NCBI GenBank assembly: GCA_964428055.1
Contig: CAYRWM010000004.1
Location: forward strand, 1-64,000
Length of the DNA stretch: 64,000 bases
Reading direction: 5' to 3'
Source of the DNA: CAYRWM01 sp964428055
Lineage (GTDB): Bacteria > Bacillota > Clostridia > Christensenellales > Christensenellaceae
How positions within the stretch are numbered: the first letter of the stretch is position 1; each line of letters begins with the position of its first letter. This document shows positions 33,930-43,123 of this stretch, one piece after another. The notes under the pieces are model-generated. The model saw only the letters and a program-made list of their open reading frames with translations, ran no database searches and was not told where the DNA came from. The position numbers were made by a program, and so were the translations under genes.

Positions 33930-36554
33930 TTATTTTGCCTTGACAGCTGCCTGTGCTGCAGCAAGTCTAGCAATCGGAACACGGAAAGGTGAGCATGATA
34001 CGTAGTTGAGGCCAATGTTATGGCAGAACTCAACGGATGACGGATCGCCACCGTGCTCGCCGCAGATACCGAGTTTGATATCGGGACGAGTAGATTTTCC
34101 GAGTTCAGCAGCCAGTTTAATGAGCTTGCCTACGCCGATCTGATCGAGTTTTGCGAACGGATCAGCTTCATAAATCTTGGCTTCGTAATAAGAATCAAGA
34201 AACTTGCCAGCGTCATCACGGGAGAATCCAAATGTCATCTGTGTGAGGTCGTTTGTACCGAATGAGAAGAACTCGGCTTCCTTAGCGATCTCATCAGCTG
34301 TCAGAGCAGCTCTCGGTATCTCGATCATAGTACCGACTTTATAATGCATATCGATTCCTGCAGCAGCGATAAGCTCATCAGCTGTCTTTGTAACAAAGCT
34401 CTTAACATATGCCAGTTCCTTAACTTCGCCTACGAGCGGGATCATGATCTCAGGTGTGATCATCTTGCCTGTCTCTTTGCTTACCTTTATAGCAGCATTG
34501 ATGACAGCTTTAGTCTGCATAACAGCAATTTCGGGATATGTGACTGCAAGACGGCAACCTCTGTGACCGAGCATCGGGTTGAACTCATGGAGTCCGTCGA
34601 TGATATTCTTGAGTTCATCAACATCAAGGTTCATCTCCTTAGCAAGATCAACTATATCTTCTTCCTTCTGGGGAACGAACTCATGGAGCGGCGGATCGAG
34701 GTAACGGACAGTCATAGGTCTTCCGTCGAGGACCCTGTACATCTCTTCAAAGTCACCCTGCTGTAGCGGGAGAATCTTATCAAGAGCTTTTTCTCTCTCT
34801 TCGACTGTCTTTGATACTATCATCTCTCTGATAGCCTTAATCCTATCGCCTTCAAAGAACATATGCTCAGTACGGCAGAGGCCAATGCCTTCAGCACCGA
34901 ACTTAACAGCCTGTTCCGTATCTCTGGGGTTATCTGCATTCGTTCTGACAAGGAGCGTCCTTCTCTCGTCAGCCCATGCCATAAATCTTCCGAAGTTACC
35001 GGAAATGCTGGCTTCAGTTGTCTTAACAGCTTCACCGTAGATATTACCGGTTGAACCGTCGATTGAGATGTAATCTCCTTCTTTGAATGTCTTTCCGCCA
35101 AGCTCAAAGTATTTATCATCCTCATGCATCTTAATGGCTTCACATCCAGATACACAGCAAGTACCCATGCCTCTGGCAACAACAGCCGCGTGTGATGTCA
35201 TACCACCGCGAACAGTGAGGATACCTTCAGCAGCGACCATACCTTCAATGTCTTCAGGTGAAGTCTCAAGTCTGACAAGAACGACCTTTTCGCCCTTAGC
35301 GACCCATTCCTTTGCATCTTCAGCCGTGAACACGACTTTTCCGCATGCAGCACCAGGAGAAGCAGCAAGTCCTGAACCGATCGGCTGAGCCTGCTTGAGA
35401 GCAGCAGCATCAAACTGAGGATGGAGCAGTGAATCAAGCTGTTTCGGCTCAACCCTTAAAATTGCCTCATCTTCTGTGATCATGCCTTCGTCAACGAGAT
35501 CAACTGCTATCTTGAGAGCAGCAGCGGCTGTTCTCTTACCGTTCCTGGTCTGAAGCATGTACAGTGTCTTATCCTGGATAGTGAATTCCATATCCTGCAT
35601 ATCACGGTAATGGTCTTCAAGAATCTTGCAGATCTCAACGAACTGGTTATAGCATTCAGGCATAACTTCTGCGAGCTGTGCGATAGGCTGAGGTGTCCTT
35701 ACACCTGCAACAACGTCTTCGCCCTGAGCGTTCATGAGGAACTCACCCATGAGTTTTTTCTCGCCTGTTGCGGGATCTCTTGTGAACGCAACACCTGTAC
35801 CGGATGTATCACCCATGTTACCGAATGCCATCATCTGGACATTGACTGCTGTACCCCATGAATAAGGAATATCATTCATTCTGCGGTAAACATTTGCTCT
35901 CGGGTTATCCCATGAACGGAAAACTGCTTTTACAGCGCCCATGAGCTGTTCTTTAGGATCTGTCGGGAAATCAACGCCAATCTTGTCCTTGTACTCAGCT
36001 TTGAACTGATCAGCCAGAACTTTAAGGTCTTCAGCTGTAAGCTCAGTATCAAGTTTAACACCCTTCGACTCCTTCATCTTGTCGATGAGTTCTTCAAAAT
36101 ACTTCTTGCCAACTTCCATAACAACGTCGGAATACATCTGGATGAACCTTCTGTAGCAGTCCCAGGCCCATCTGGGATTCTGTGATTTCTCAGCCAGAAC
36201 TTCAACAACGTCTTCATTAAGACCAAGGTTTAGGATCGTATCCATCATACCGGGCATTGATGCTCTTGCACCTGAACGAACAGAAACCAGAAGAGGATTC
36301 TCCTTGTCGCCGAACTTCATGCCGGTGATATCTTCCATCTTTTCGATGTACTCCATGATCTCAGCCTGGATCTCATCATTGATTTTGCGTCCGTCTTCAT
36401 AATACTGTGTGCAGGCTTCAGTCGTTATTGTGAATCCCTGCGGCACAGGCAGTCCCAGTGCAGTCATCTCTGCGAGATTTGCACCTTTACCGCCAAGAAG
36501 ATTACGCATGTCTGCATTACCCTCGCTGAACAAGTAAACGTATTTTTTTGGCAT
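33930..36554 (-). CDS. ppdK: pyruvate, phosphate dikinase
   Basis: An 874-residue PPDK interconverting pyruvate, ATP and phosphate with PEP, AMP and pyrophosphate; in anaerobes it works in PPi-dependent glycolysis or gluconeogenesis. The N-terminal ATP-grasp domain begins LLGGKGANLAEM. The phospho-histidine is in GGMTSHAAVVARGMG (near residue 455), and the C-terminal PEP barrel has GTNDLTQMTFGFSRDD and the catalytic Cys near LGICGEHGGDP. It is a single-gene unit with its own promoter and terminator. Confidence 0.97.
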   Translation of the reverse strand: MPKKYVYLFSEGNADMRNLLGGKGANLAEMTALGLPVPQGFTITTEACTQYYEDGRKINDEIQAEIMEYIEKMEDITGMKFGDKENPLLVSVRSGARASMPGMMDTILNLGLNEDVVEVLAEKSQNPRWAWDCYRRFIQMYSDVVMEVGKKYFEELIDKMKESKGVKLDTELTAEDLKVLADQFKAEYKDKIGVDFPTDPKEQLMGAVKAVFRSWDNPRANVYRRMNDIPYSWGTAVNVQMMAFGNMGDTSGTGVAFTRDPATGEKKLMGEFLMNAQGEDVVAGVRTPQPIAQLAEVMPECYNQFVEICKILEDHYRDMQDMEFTIQDKTLYMLQTRNGKRTAAAALKIAVDLVDEGMITEDEAILRVEPKQLDSLLHPQFDAAALKQAQPIGSGLAASPGAACGKVVFTAEDAKEWVAKGEKVVLVRLETSPEDIEGMVAAEGILTVRGGMTSHAAVVARGMGTCCVSGCEAIKMHEDDKYFELGGKTFKEGDYISIDGSTGNIYGEAVKTTEASISGNFGRFMAWADERRTLLVRTNADNPRDTEQAVKFGAEGIGLCRTEHMFFEGDRIKAIREMIVSKTVEEREKALDKILPLQQGDFEEMYRVLDGRPMTVRYLDPPLHEFVPQKEEDIVDLAKEMNLDVDELKNIIDGLHEFNPMLGHRGCRLAVTYPEIAVMQTKAVINAAIKVSKETGKMITPEIMIPLVGEVKELAYVKSFVTKTADELIAAAGIDMHYKVGTMIEIPRAALTADEIAKEAEFFSFGTNDLTQMTFGFSRDDAGKFLDSYYEAKIYEADPFAKLDQIGVGKLIKLAAELGKSTRPDIKLGICGEHGGDPSSVEFCHNIGLNYVSCSPFRVPIARLAAAQAAVKAK

Positions 36555-36628
36555 GTTTGCTTCCCCCTAAGAAATAGTTTTTTTATAAATTGATTTATAT
36601 TATTTGGATTAAGCAATAAACCTTAAAT

Positions 36629-36657
36629 ATTATCCCTTATAGTGCATTTTAATGCAA
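36629..36657 (-). promoter_or_regulatory. promoter of ppdK
   Basis: On the minus strand TTGCAT (36657-36652), 17 bp and GATAAT (36634-36629) lie about 75 bases upstream of the ppdK ATG, after the recO stop. Confidence 0.65.
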
Positions 36658-36681
36658 TAAACCGCACAATAATTAATTTTT

Positions 36682-37389
36682 TCACAATGACGCTCCGAAT
36701 CTCACTCCGATACCCGTCATAACCTTAAGGTAATCATTGAGCAGTACTAGCAACTCACCGTGAAAAGAATCATTACCCGAAAACTCGATAGGCCTTGTCA
36801 TAACAGCCTCATTCAGTTCTCTGGCGGCCTTTCCGGAAAAGGGCACCGTCCTTACAGACGGAGCGCAATCATCACAGACACACCCGCCGTCTTCCAGAGA
36901 AAAGTGACTCGGCTCCTCTATCTCATTTCCGCATATGCAGCATGCATACAATAGCGGCCCGATACCGAGTATACTGAGAAGTTTAATGATAAAATAGCAC
37001 ATTACCTCCTCGGCATTAACTCTGAGCAGAGCATTAAGACAATTAACTACAAGCACAAACAGATCATTATAGTCATCTGAATCCTCAAGTATCCTTGAGG
37101 TCACATCCACAATGGAACAAGCTGCAAGATAAGCATCATAATCCTCTGCGACATCAGTATAAGACTTCTTTATCTCGCAGTTTTTAATATATAGTTTGCT
37201 GTTTCTTTCATAAAAATTGTAAACACCGCAGCAGAACTGCTGGGTAGACGGAGAGATCTCACTCTTGAGGCTTTTAGCTCCTCTCGCCATTGCAGTGAGT
37301 TTCCCGTCCTGCCTTGAGAAAAGTGTAACGATCTTATCGTTATCCCTGTAATCCACAGATTTGAGCACAATGCACAAAGAACTGTCCAT
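36682..37389 (-). CDS. recO: DNA repair protein RecO
   Basis: A 235-residue RecO, which helps load RecA on SSB-coated DNA. The N-terminal OB fold contains LKSVDYRDNDKIVTLFS and GKLTAMARGAKSLKS. The middle is helical, and a zinc module is formed by CCICGNE and CVCDDCA. GAAGGTGAAAA precedes the ATG. It lies 16 bases after era and ends the phoH operon. Confidence 0.93.
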   Translation of the reverse strand: MDSSLCIVLKSVDYRDNDKIVTLFSRQDGKLTAMARGAKSLKSEISPSTQQFCCGVYNFYERNSKLYIKNCEIKKSYTDVAEDYDAYLAACSIVDVTSRILEDSDDYNDLFVLVVNCLNALLRVNAEEVMCYFIIKLLSILGIGPLLYACCICGNEIEEPSHFSLEDGGCVCDDCAPSVRTVPFSGKAARELNEAVMTRPIEFSGNDSFHGELLVLLNDYLKVMTGIGVRFGASL

Positions 37390-37405
37390 TTTTCACCTTC
37401 TGTTA

Positions 37406-38299
37406 TCAGTCATCACTGTAGCCGAGTGACTTGATGAACGAACCGTCGTTCCTCCAGTCCTCCTTAACCTTGACCCACAGGTTCATAAAGACTTTTCCGC
37501 GGTGAACAGACTCAATATCCTCACGTGCTTCTGTACCGATCTTCTTAAGTCTGGAACCCTGCCTGCCGATTATTATGCCCTTATGCGACTGCTTCTCACA
37601 GTATATAACAGCATCTATATGCAGAACACCTGTTTCCCTGTCGGCCTGCAGTTTTTCTATACTGACTCCTATGCCGTGCGGTATCTCTTTGCCCAGATGT
37701 TTTAACGCCTTCTCCCTTATTATCTCAGAATAGAGCATACGCACAGACTGGTCTGTAAGCTCATCATCAAGGAAGTACTTGGGCCCTTCAGGCATGTATC
37801 CTTTTACAAGATCGATAAATCCGGGGACACCATCTCCGGTTAAAGCACTGATATACACAACTCTGCCATAATGATCAAGAACCGCTCTGAGTCCGTCAAG
37901 CTCGTCAGAATCCGCCGCATCTGTTTTATTAACTGCGATTATAACAGGTATGTCGCCTTCCCTGCCCTTTATCCTTTCAATCACTTCCCGCTCGTCGTCT
38001 CTTAACCCTTTACGTGCATCAATCAAAAATACAACAAGATCCACGTCTGCAGCCGATGAATCCGTGACTGAAGACATGAATCTGTCAAGTTTGTTCTTTG
38101 CTTTATGTATTCCCGGAGTATCAAGAAATACTATCTGGCATTCATCATCATTATATATTCCGGCGATCCTGTTCCTGGTTGTCTGCGGTTTCTTTGATAC
38201 AATAGCAATCTTTGAACCTACTATCCGATTTATAAGCGTGGATTTGCCAACATTTGGAAGTCCTATCAGAGCAACAAATCCGGATCTGAATTCATTCAT
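37406..38299 (-). CDS. era: GTPase Era
   Basis: A 297-residue ribosome-assembly GTPase that binds 16S rRNA. G1 is GLPNVGKSTLIN, with PQTTRNRI for switch I, FLDTPGIH for G3 and NKTD for G4. The C-terminal KH domain includes IIGRQGSRLKKIGTEAR. It sits between the lipid kinase fusion and recO, as in most Firmicutes. Confidence 0.97.
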   Translation of the reverse strand: MNEFRSGFVALIGLPNVGKSTLINRIVGSKIAIVSKKPQTTRNRIAGIYNDDECQIVFLDTPGIHKAKNKLDRFMSSVTDSSAADVDLVVFLIDARKGLRDDEREVIERIKGREGDIPVIIAVNKTDAADSDELDGLRAVLDHYGRVVYISALTGDGVPGFIDLVKGYMPEGPKYFLDDELTDQSVRMLYSEIIREKALKHLGKEIPHGIGVSIEKLQADRETGVLHIDAVIYCEKQSHKGIIIGRQGSRLKKIGTEAREDIESVHRGKVFMNLWVKVKEDWRNDGSFIKSLGYSDD

Positions 38300-38307
38300 A
38301 ACAACAC

Positions 38308-39015
38308 CTAGAATACCAATAATTCCATCACCTTAAAAACTATAACGGTGATTACAACACCCAAAAGAGCTCCTATGAGCACTTCTGCAATCGTGTGAAC
38401 CCTTGTCTCCATCCTGCTCTCTGCAACGATTATTGCGATAATAGCAGCAAATACTGCAGGCACGATCTCGGAAGAAAGAAGTGCGATAGAAGTGACAAGC
38501 GCAAATGCAAATGCAGTATGACCGCTCGGCATCCCGCCCTGTACATAAGAACCGCGCTTTTTCGTTGTTATAGATTTTATAAGAACGACCACAAAAAGCA
38601 GTACACCCAGTGCTGCAAATGTCAGATGAACTGGTAGATTTGAAATATAATCTATTGAAACGACACTCAGGCTGTAGATCTTCCTGTAGAAAACAAGATA
38701 TCCGACTATGACTGAAGCAGCAGCAGCTACAAGAACAGCGCCTGCAGAGACATTCTTGGCAATACGAACGAATTCATTATACTCGGAAGACAGCATGTCA
38801 CATACTGCTTCTACTGCAGTATTGATCATCTCCGCAAATATAACAAATGCAATACACAGTACTAGTTCAATGAGCTCGACTCTGGAGACATGCGTAAGAA
38901 CAGCCGCTACTATGACTATAACAGCGACAGTAAAATGTATACGCATATTCTTTTCAAGTTTGAAGGATTCAACAATACCGCTTATGGCATGATTGAAACT
39001 GTTAACCGATCTCAT
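38308..39015 (-). CDS. undecaprenol/diacylglycerol kinase fused to a PAP2 phosphatase
   Basis: A 235-residue membrane protein joining two modules. Residues 1-110 are DgkA-like, with three helices, E62/E69 in AEMINTAVEAVCD and the nucleotide-contacting AKNVSAGAV. Residues 125-235 are a PAP2 domain with PSGH (163-166) and SR ... H (200-207); the first KxxxxxxRP motif appears reduced to KKRGSY. The kinase would phosphorylate undecaprenol or diacylglycerol, while PAP2 removes lipid phosphates, so both directions sit on one chain. It overlaps ybeY by 4 bases. Confidence 0.88.
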   Translation of the reverse strand: MRSVNSFNHAISGIVESFKLEKNMRIHFTVAVIVIVAAVLTHVSRVELIELVLCIAFVIFAEMINTAVEAVCDMLSSEYNEFVRIAKNVSAGAVLVAAAASVIVGYLVFYRKIYSLSVVSIDYISNLPVHLTFAALGVLLFVVVLIKSITTKKRGSYVQGGMPSGHTAFAFALVTSIALLSSEIVPAVFAAIIAIIVAESRMETRVHTIAEVLIGALLGVVITVIVFKVMELLVF

Positions 39016-39500
39016 CTTTCAATCCCAAATCTGCTTAAAACTTCTTCCTGTCTTGCAGTCATTACTGTTTCATCTTCTGGTTTAATATGATCATAACCGA
39101 GAAGATGGAGCGTTCCGTGCAGAGCCAGAAAGCACAGTTCTCGCTTTAGTGAGTGACCGTAATCTTCCGCCTGCTCACATGCCCTTTCATAACAGATTAT
39201 GATGTCGCCCAGAAAGACCATTCCGTCATCAACTTCCATATCGCAAGTGATCCCGGTCTTTGATATCGGACAGGTAAGATCATTTGCGGGAAAAGAAAGA
39301 ACATCCGTAACGCTGTCAACATTCCGGAAGTCCCTGTTCAGTCTTTTGATCTCATCCTCGGAAGAAAACGAGATATTCAGACAGCCGTCTATACCCTCGT
39401 CATTTATGGCTGAGGCACACGCATCAGAAATAAAGCCAAAGTATTCTTTGACCTTATCACTGTATTCACTCTCACAGATATAAATATCGGTCTTGCTCAT
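39012..39500 (-). CDS. ybeY: endoribonuclease / rRNA maturation factor YbeY
   Basis: A 162-residue zinc protein involved in 16S rRNA 3' maturation and ribosome quality control. The H-x3-H-x5-H zinc motif is ALHGTLHLLGYDH, and VTDVLSFP is the other conserved stretch. It overlaps pgpH by 4 bases (ATGA). Confidence 0.96.
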   Translation of the reverse strand: MSKTDIYICESEYSDKVKEYFGFISDACASAINDEGIDGCLNISFSSEDEIKRLNRDFRNVDSVTDVLSFPANDLTCPISKTGITCDMEVDDGMVFLGDIIICYERACEQAEDYGHSLKRELCFLALHGTLHLLGYDHIKPEDETVMTARQEEVLSRFGIER

Positions 39501-41800
39501 TTTTTCTCTTCGGGATACTCGATCCTGCTGTGCACCTTTCCTTTATATGCTTCGGCAAATGCCTGAGCTACAAGATCCAGATCTTTCAGTGTTACCGGTG
39601 TGAAATCCAGCTGACCGTCGTTATATTTGGCTCTTATTATCTTTCTAATTGTCTCTAGTACCTGTTCTTCAGTCGGATCGCTGACTGTGTGCATCGCAGC
39701 TTCAACGCTGTCAGCGAGCATTATTATAGCGCTCTCCTTTGTAGTAGGTCTCGGAGCATGATATCTGAATATATCCTCATCAAACTCCTGGCCTTCAGTC
39801 TTTGCCTTATGCAGGAAGAAAGCGACCTTTGTATTACCGTGGTGCTCATAGATAATATTTATGAGCTCTATCGGCAGATTCTCTTTCTCAGCCAATTCAC
39901 GACCATAATAGACATGTGAAGTGATTATTTCAGCACTTTCCTCCGGTGTGATATCATCATGCGGGTTAATGCCGTTTCTCTGATTCTCAACAAAATACTC
40001 GGGGTTTTTAAGCTTCCCGATATCATGATAATAAGCACCGACTCTTGCCAGCAAAGCATCAGCTCCTATAGCATCACAGGCATTCTCTGCCAGATTGCCC
40101 ACATAGAGGCTGTGATGATATGTGCCCGGCGCCTCAATCATAAGCCTCTTCAAGAGCTTACGCCTGGGATCTGCAAGCTCAACGAGTTTGGCCGGCGTAA
40201 GAATCTTAAATATAATCTCAAACAGCGGCAGCAGACCAATGCTCACTATGCCGCAGAATACACCGCCGAATAAACTCCACAGGAACATTGAACCGAACTG
40301 ATTCGATGTTATTGTTCCCATGAGCACCATCATAATATAAATAATAAAACAAGGCACAGCGGAAATCAGACCGGCAAGCAGCGGTGAAGCTCTGAACGAG
40401 AATTTACTGATCATAAGCACTGAGAGAATACACCCTGTAACGGATATAACTATAGTCCTGAGAGCACTTTCAGAGAAGAACATAAAAGTATCAGAAGATA
40501 CTGTTATGAGGAAGAATGCAAGAAACACCGAGAATGCGATCGAATGTCTTACCGACACAATGGAAGCAGCGATAATCGCTATACTGAATACCATGTATAT
40601 ATTTGGAGCGATTCTGTTGGTTATCACACAGAATACTACTGCAAGCACAAATAGAATAGACAGTATGAGGAGTTTCTTTGTGCTCTCCGCTATCTCCCTG
40701 TCAAACATAAACATGTAAATGCAATATATAACAAATATGAGAAGCAGATATACGACCATAGGAATATATTGCGAAAGGTCCATGGTCTGGTTTATAAGTC
40801 CGGTCTTTTCAAGCACACTATACTGAGCCTGAGAAACGACCTCGCCTTTTACGATAATATTCTGACCTTGTTTATATTCTACCGGAGCAACCGAAGCAGC
40901 AGCTTCATCCTGAGCTGCTTTAGTGGCTGCTTCATCAAAAATCATATTACTGCTCAGATTATTAACTGCAGTTTTACTGATGAATGAATAGTCTGCATCA
41001 AAGCCAAGAGAATCAGTCTCGTTCTTGATCTCAGCCGAGAGCAGCTGCTTGGATATCTCAAGATTATCATCTTTGATACCCGAAGCGAGCATCTCGGATG
41101 CCTTCGATTTTACGAGTTCAGTGACAGCAGCCAGGACTCCGTCCTCAGCTGAAACTATCTTAATGAAATCCTCCTCAGAATAATACGATGGAATAAGGCT
41201 TTTGATTGAGTTGATCTGTTCCTCACCAAGAGCAGACTTCCAGTCAATCTCAGCAACGGAGAATTCAACATCATCGGCAGTAATGGTTTTTGGCACAACT
41301 TCCTCAACAGTAGCAGGCGTCATTCCCTCAGGAGTTGCGGCGTTTGCTTCACGCTGTTTTTTATCAGTCTCATCTTTTGCTCTTTTATTCTCTTCGGCCT
41401 GAAGTCTCTCTATCTCGCTGGATACATATGTCTGATGAGCCTGATCAGCACACTGGTGAATCTGCTGCAGTTCGGCATCTATTCCCGTTAATATAGAATC
41501 TGTAGCGGTTTTATCTATAGAGTAAATCGGAACAACCTTTGCTTTTTCTTCTTCTATAAGAGAGTTGGTGGAAACATCGTCTGTGATATCCCACGGTGCA
41601 GTTACGGTACTGTTCGCTATCTCTCCGACCGTTACAGTATATGTGGTCTTCGTCGCGCTGAACATGATGATAAGGATACAAAGCACAAAAGCACCGGCAA
41701 GACACAGCATGCCGATCTTACTTATCTTGTTCTTGGCAAAATCATTCTTTGACTTCATTTCCTTCTGCTTCCTGTTCAGTCTTTGCCTTTGATCTTTCAT
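39497..41800 (-). CDS. pgpH: 7TM-HD cyclic-di-AMP phosphodiesterase, PgpH family
   Basis: A membrane receptor of about 767 residues. A basic cytoplasmic start and one helix (about 30-50) precede a large extracytoplasmic domain (to about 330, Glu/Ala-rich). Seven transmembrane helices follow, then a cytoplasmic HD domain (TYHHSLYVGNLAE, YYHDIGKLKNPEYF, YEHHGNT). In Firmicutes this family hydrolyses c-di-AMP. The start is uncertain (ATG 41800 or 41758); either way it overlaps phoH. Confidence 0.88.
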   Translation of the reverse strand: MKDQRQRLNRKQKEMKSKNDFAKNKISKIGMLCLAGAFVLCILIIMFSATKTTYTVTVGEIANSTVTAPWDITDDVSTNSLIEEEKAKVVPIYSIDKTATDSILTGIDAELQQIHQCADQAHQTYVSSEIERLQAEENKRAKDETDKKQREANAATPEGMTPATVEEVVPKTITADDVEFSVAEIDWKSALGEEQINSIKSLIPSYYSEEDFIKIVSAEDGVLAAVTELVKSKASEMLASGIKDDNLEISKQLLSAEIKNETDSLGFDADYSFISKTAVNNLSSNMIFDEAATKAAQDEAAASVAPVEYKQGQNIIVKGEVVSQAQYSVLEKTGLINQTMDLSQYIPMVVYLLLIFVIYCIYMFMFDREIAESTKKLLILSILFVLAVVFCVITNRIAPNIYMVFSIAIIAASIVSVRHSIAFSVFLAFFLITVSSDTFMFFSESALRTIVISVTGCILSVLMISKFSFRASPLLAGLISAVPCFIIYIMMVLMGTITSNQFGSMFLWSLFGGVFCGIVSIGLLPLFEIIFKILTPAKLVELADPRRKLLKRLMIEAPGTYHHSLYVGNLAENACDAIGADALLARVGAYYHDIGKLKNPEYFVENQRNGINPHDDITPEESAEIITSHVYYGRELAEKENLPIELINIIYEHHGNTKVAFFLHKAKTEGQEFDEDIFRYHAPRPTTKESAIIMLADSVEAAMHTVSDPTEEQVLETIRKIIRAKYNDGQLDFTPVTLKDLDLVAQAFAEAYKGKVHSRIEYPEEKK

Positions 41801-42737
41801 ATCCCTCAAAGGCCTTTATGATTTCTCTAACGAGCGAATGTCTCACGACATCCTTTCCTGTAAGGTAGATTATACCAACATCATCTATACTTTTCAAAAT
41901 CCTAACGCTGGCACTCAATCCTGATGACCGTTCTTTCGGAAGGTCTATCTGTGTGATATCACCCGTTATTACGACTTTTGAATCTTCACCGAAACGGGTA
42001 AGGAACATCTTAAGCTGTTCCCTTGTACAGTTCTGAGCTTCATCAAGGATTATAAATGAATCATTTAATGTGCGTCCTCTCATATATGCCAGCGGTGCAA
42101 CTTCTATAGCACCGGACTCTGACAGACGCGAATATGCATCAGCTCCCATAAAATCGTAGAGGGCATCATAAAGTGGCCTGAGATATGGATCAACCTTATT
42201 CTGAAGATCACCAGGAAGAAAACCGAGTTTCTCCCCTGCTTCAACAGCCGGACGCGTAAGTATTATCCTGGAAACCTGTTTATTCTTAAGAGCAACAACA
42301 GCCATAGCCATCGCAAGATATGTTTTACCTGTACCAGCAGGACCTATGCATATTGTTACGGTCTTATTTCTGATTGTATTTATATACTTCTTCTGCCCGT
42401 ATGTCCTGCATTTGATACGCTTGCCCTTCGAAGTCACTGCAACGACATCATCAAGCATATCGATAGCCGATTCCAGATCACCGTCAGATCCGATATCAGC
42501 TGCGGCATTTACGTCCACGACTGTTATATGATCATTTTTCTTATACAGCGCCTTGAGATAGTTAAGGGCATCGGATGCTGCTTTTGCATTTTTCCCTTCA
42601 CCGGAAATAACTGCTCCCGACGCACTCTGCCTTATATCAACGCCGAGTCTGTCGCGGAGAATCTGGATATTTTCATCAAAACTGCCAAAGACAGCTCTGA
42701 TCTCTTCCATGCTGCTGAAATCAACGTTTATGACCAA
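41742..42737 (-). CDS. phoH: PhoH family ATPase
   Basis: A 331-residue PhoH (YbeZ) protein. An N-terminal KH-like region precedes a helicase-like ATPase with GPAGTGKTYLAM (Walker A), ILTRPAVEAGEKLGFLPGD and FIILDEAQN (Walker B), and VITGDITQIDLP. It is thought to work with YbeY in RNA metabolism. Translation starts at TTG, set by AGGAG 9-10 bases upstream. It heads the phoH-pgpH-ybeY-dgkA/PAP2-era-recO operon. No yqfC/yqfD precede it. Confidence 0.93.
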   Translation of the reverse strand: MVINVDFSSMEEIRAVFGSFDENIQILRDRLGVDIRQSASGAVISGEGKNAKAASDALNYLKALYKKNDHITVVDVNAAADIGSDGDLESAIDMLDDVVAVTSKGKRIKCRTYGQKKYINTIRNKTVTICIGPAGTGKTYLAMAMAVVALKNKQVSRIILTRPAVEAGEKLGFLPGDLQNKVDPYLRPLYDALYDFMGADAYSRLSESGAIEVAPLAYMRGRTLNDSFIILDEAQNCTREQLKMFLTRFGEDSKVVITGDITQIDLPKERSSGLSASVRILKSIDDVGIIYLTGKDVVRHSLVREIIKAFEGYERSKAKTEQEAEGNEVKE

Positions 42738-42809
42738 TGAATATAGCTCCTAAAGATTTTATATTTGAAGTTTAACATTATCCTAAGACAATATCAATTA
42801 AAAGTAAAA

Positions 42810-42834
42810 GGCCATCTCCGCAAAGGAGATGACC
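42810..42834 (-). terminator. terminator of rpsU
   Basis: On the minus strand GGTCATCTCC (42834-42825) pairs with GGAGATGGCC (42819-42810) with one wobble, followed by TTTTACTTTT. It separates rpsU from phoH. Confidence 0.85.
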
Positions 42835-42842
42835 GTAAATAC

Positions 42843-43016
42843 TTAATGCTTTCTCTTTCTGGCAGCCTCAGCCTTTTTCTTTCTTTTAACGCTGGGCTTT
42901 TCGTAATGTTCGCGCTTCCTAATCTCGGCCAGAACGCCAGCGCGAGCACACTTTCTCTTAAATCTTCTCAGTGCGCTTTCCAGAGATTCATTTTCTCCAA
43001 CACGAATTTCGGACAT
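42843..43016 (-). CDS. rpsU: 30S ribosomal protein S21
   Basis: A 57-residue S21 with the conserved SEIRVGENESLESALRRFKR start and a very basic C terminus (KRKKKAEAARKRKH). The ATG at 43016 is chosen because a purine-rich site, GGGAGGGGGGGAG, lies just upstream; the frame stays open to 43070 but has no support there. It has a perfect-consensus promoter and its own terminator. Confidence 0.97.
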   Translation of the reverse strand: MSEIRVGENESLESALRRFKRKCARAGVLAEIRKREHYEKPSVKRKKKAEAARKRKH

Positions 43017-43027
43017 CTTTCTCCCCC

Positions 43028-43064
43028 CCTCCCGTATAAAACCATTTTTTGTGGCTCGGGAGCC
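43028..43064 (-). promoter_or_regulatory. rpsU leader hairpin able to mask the ribosome site
   Basis: The leader RNA carries GGCUCCCGAGCC (43064-43053), a hairpin with loop CCCG. Its CUCCCG (43062-43057) can alternatively pair with CGGGAG (43034-43029) of the Shine-Dalgarno region. Whether this is regulatory is inference. Confidence 0.4.
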
Positions 43065-43076
43065 GTACAAAAATAT

Positions 43077-43105
43077 ATTATATTAATCTTGCTTATTTCT
43101 GTCAA
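43077..43105 (-). promoter_or_regulatory. perfect-consensus sigma-A promoter of rpsU
   Basis: On the minus strand TTGACA (43105-43100), exactly 17 bp and TATAAT (43082-43077) match the consensus at all 12 positions. Confidence 0.88.
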
Positions 43106-43123
43106 CCGTTAAAAAGGTCTGCT

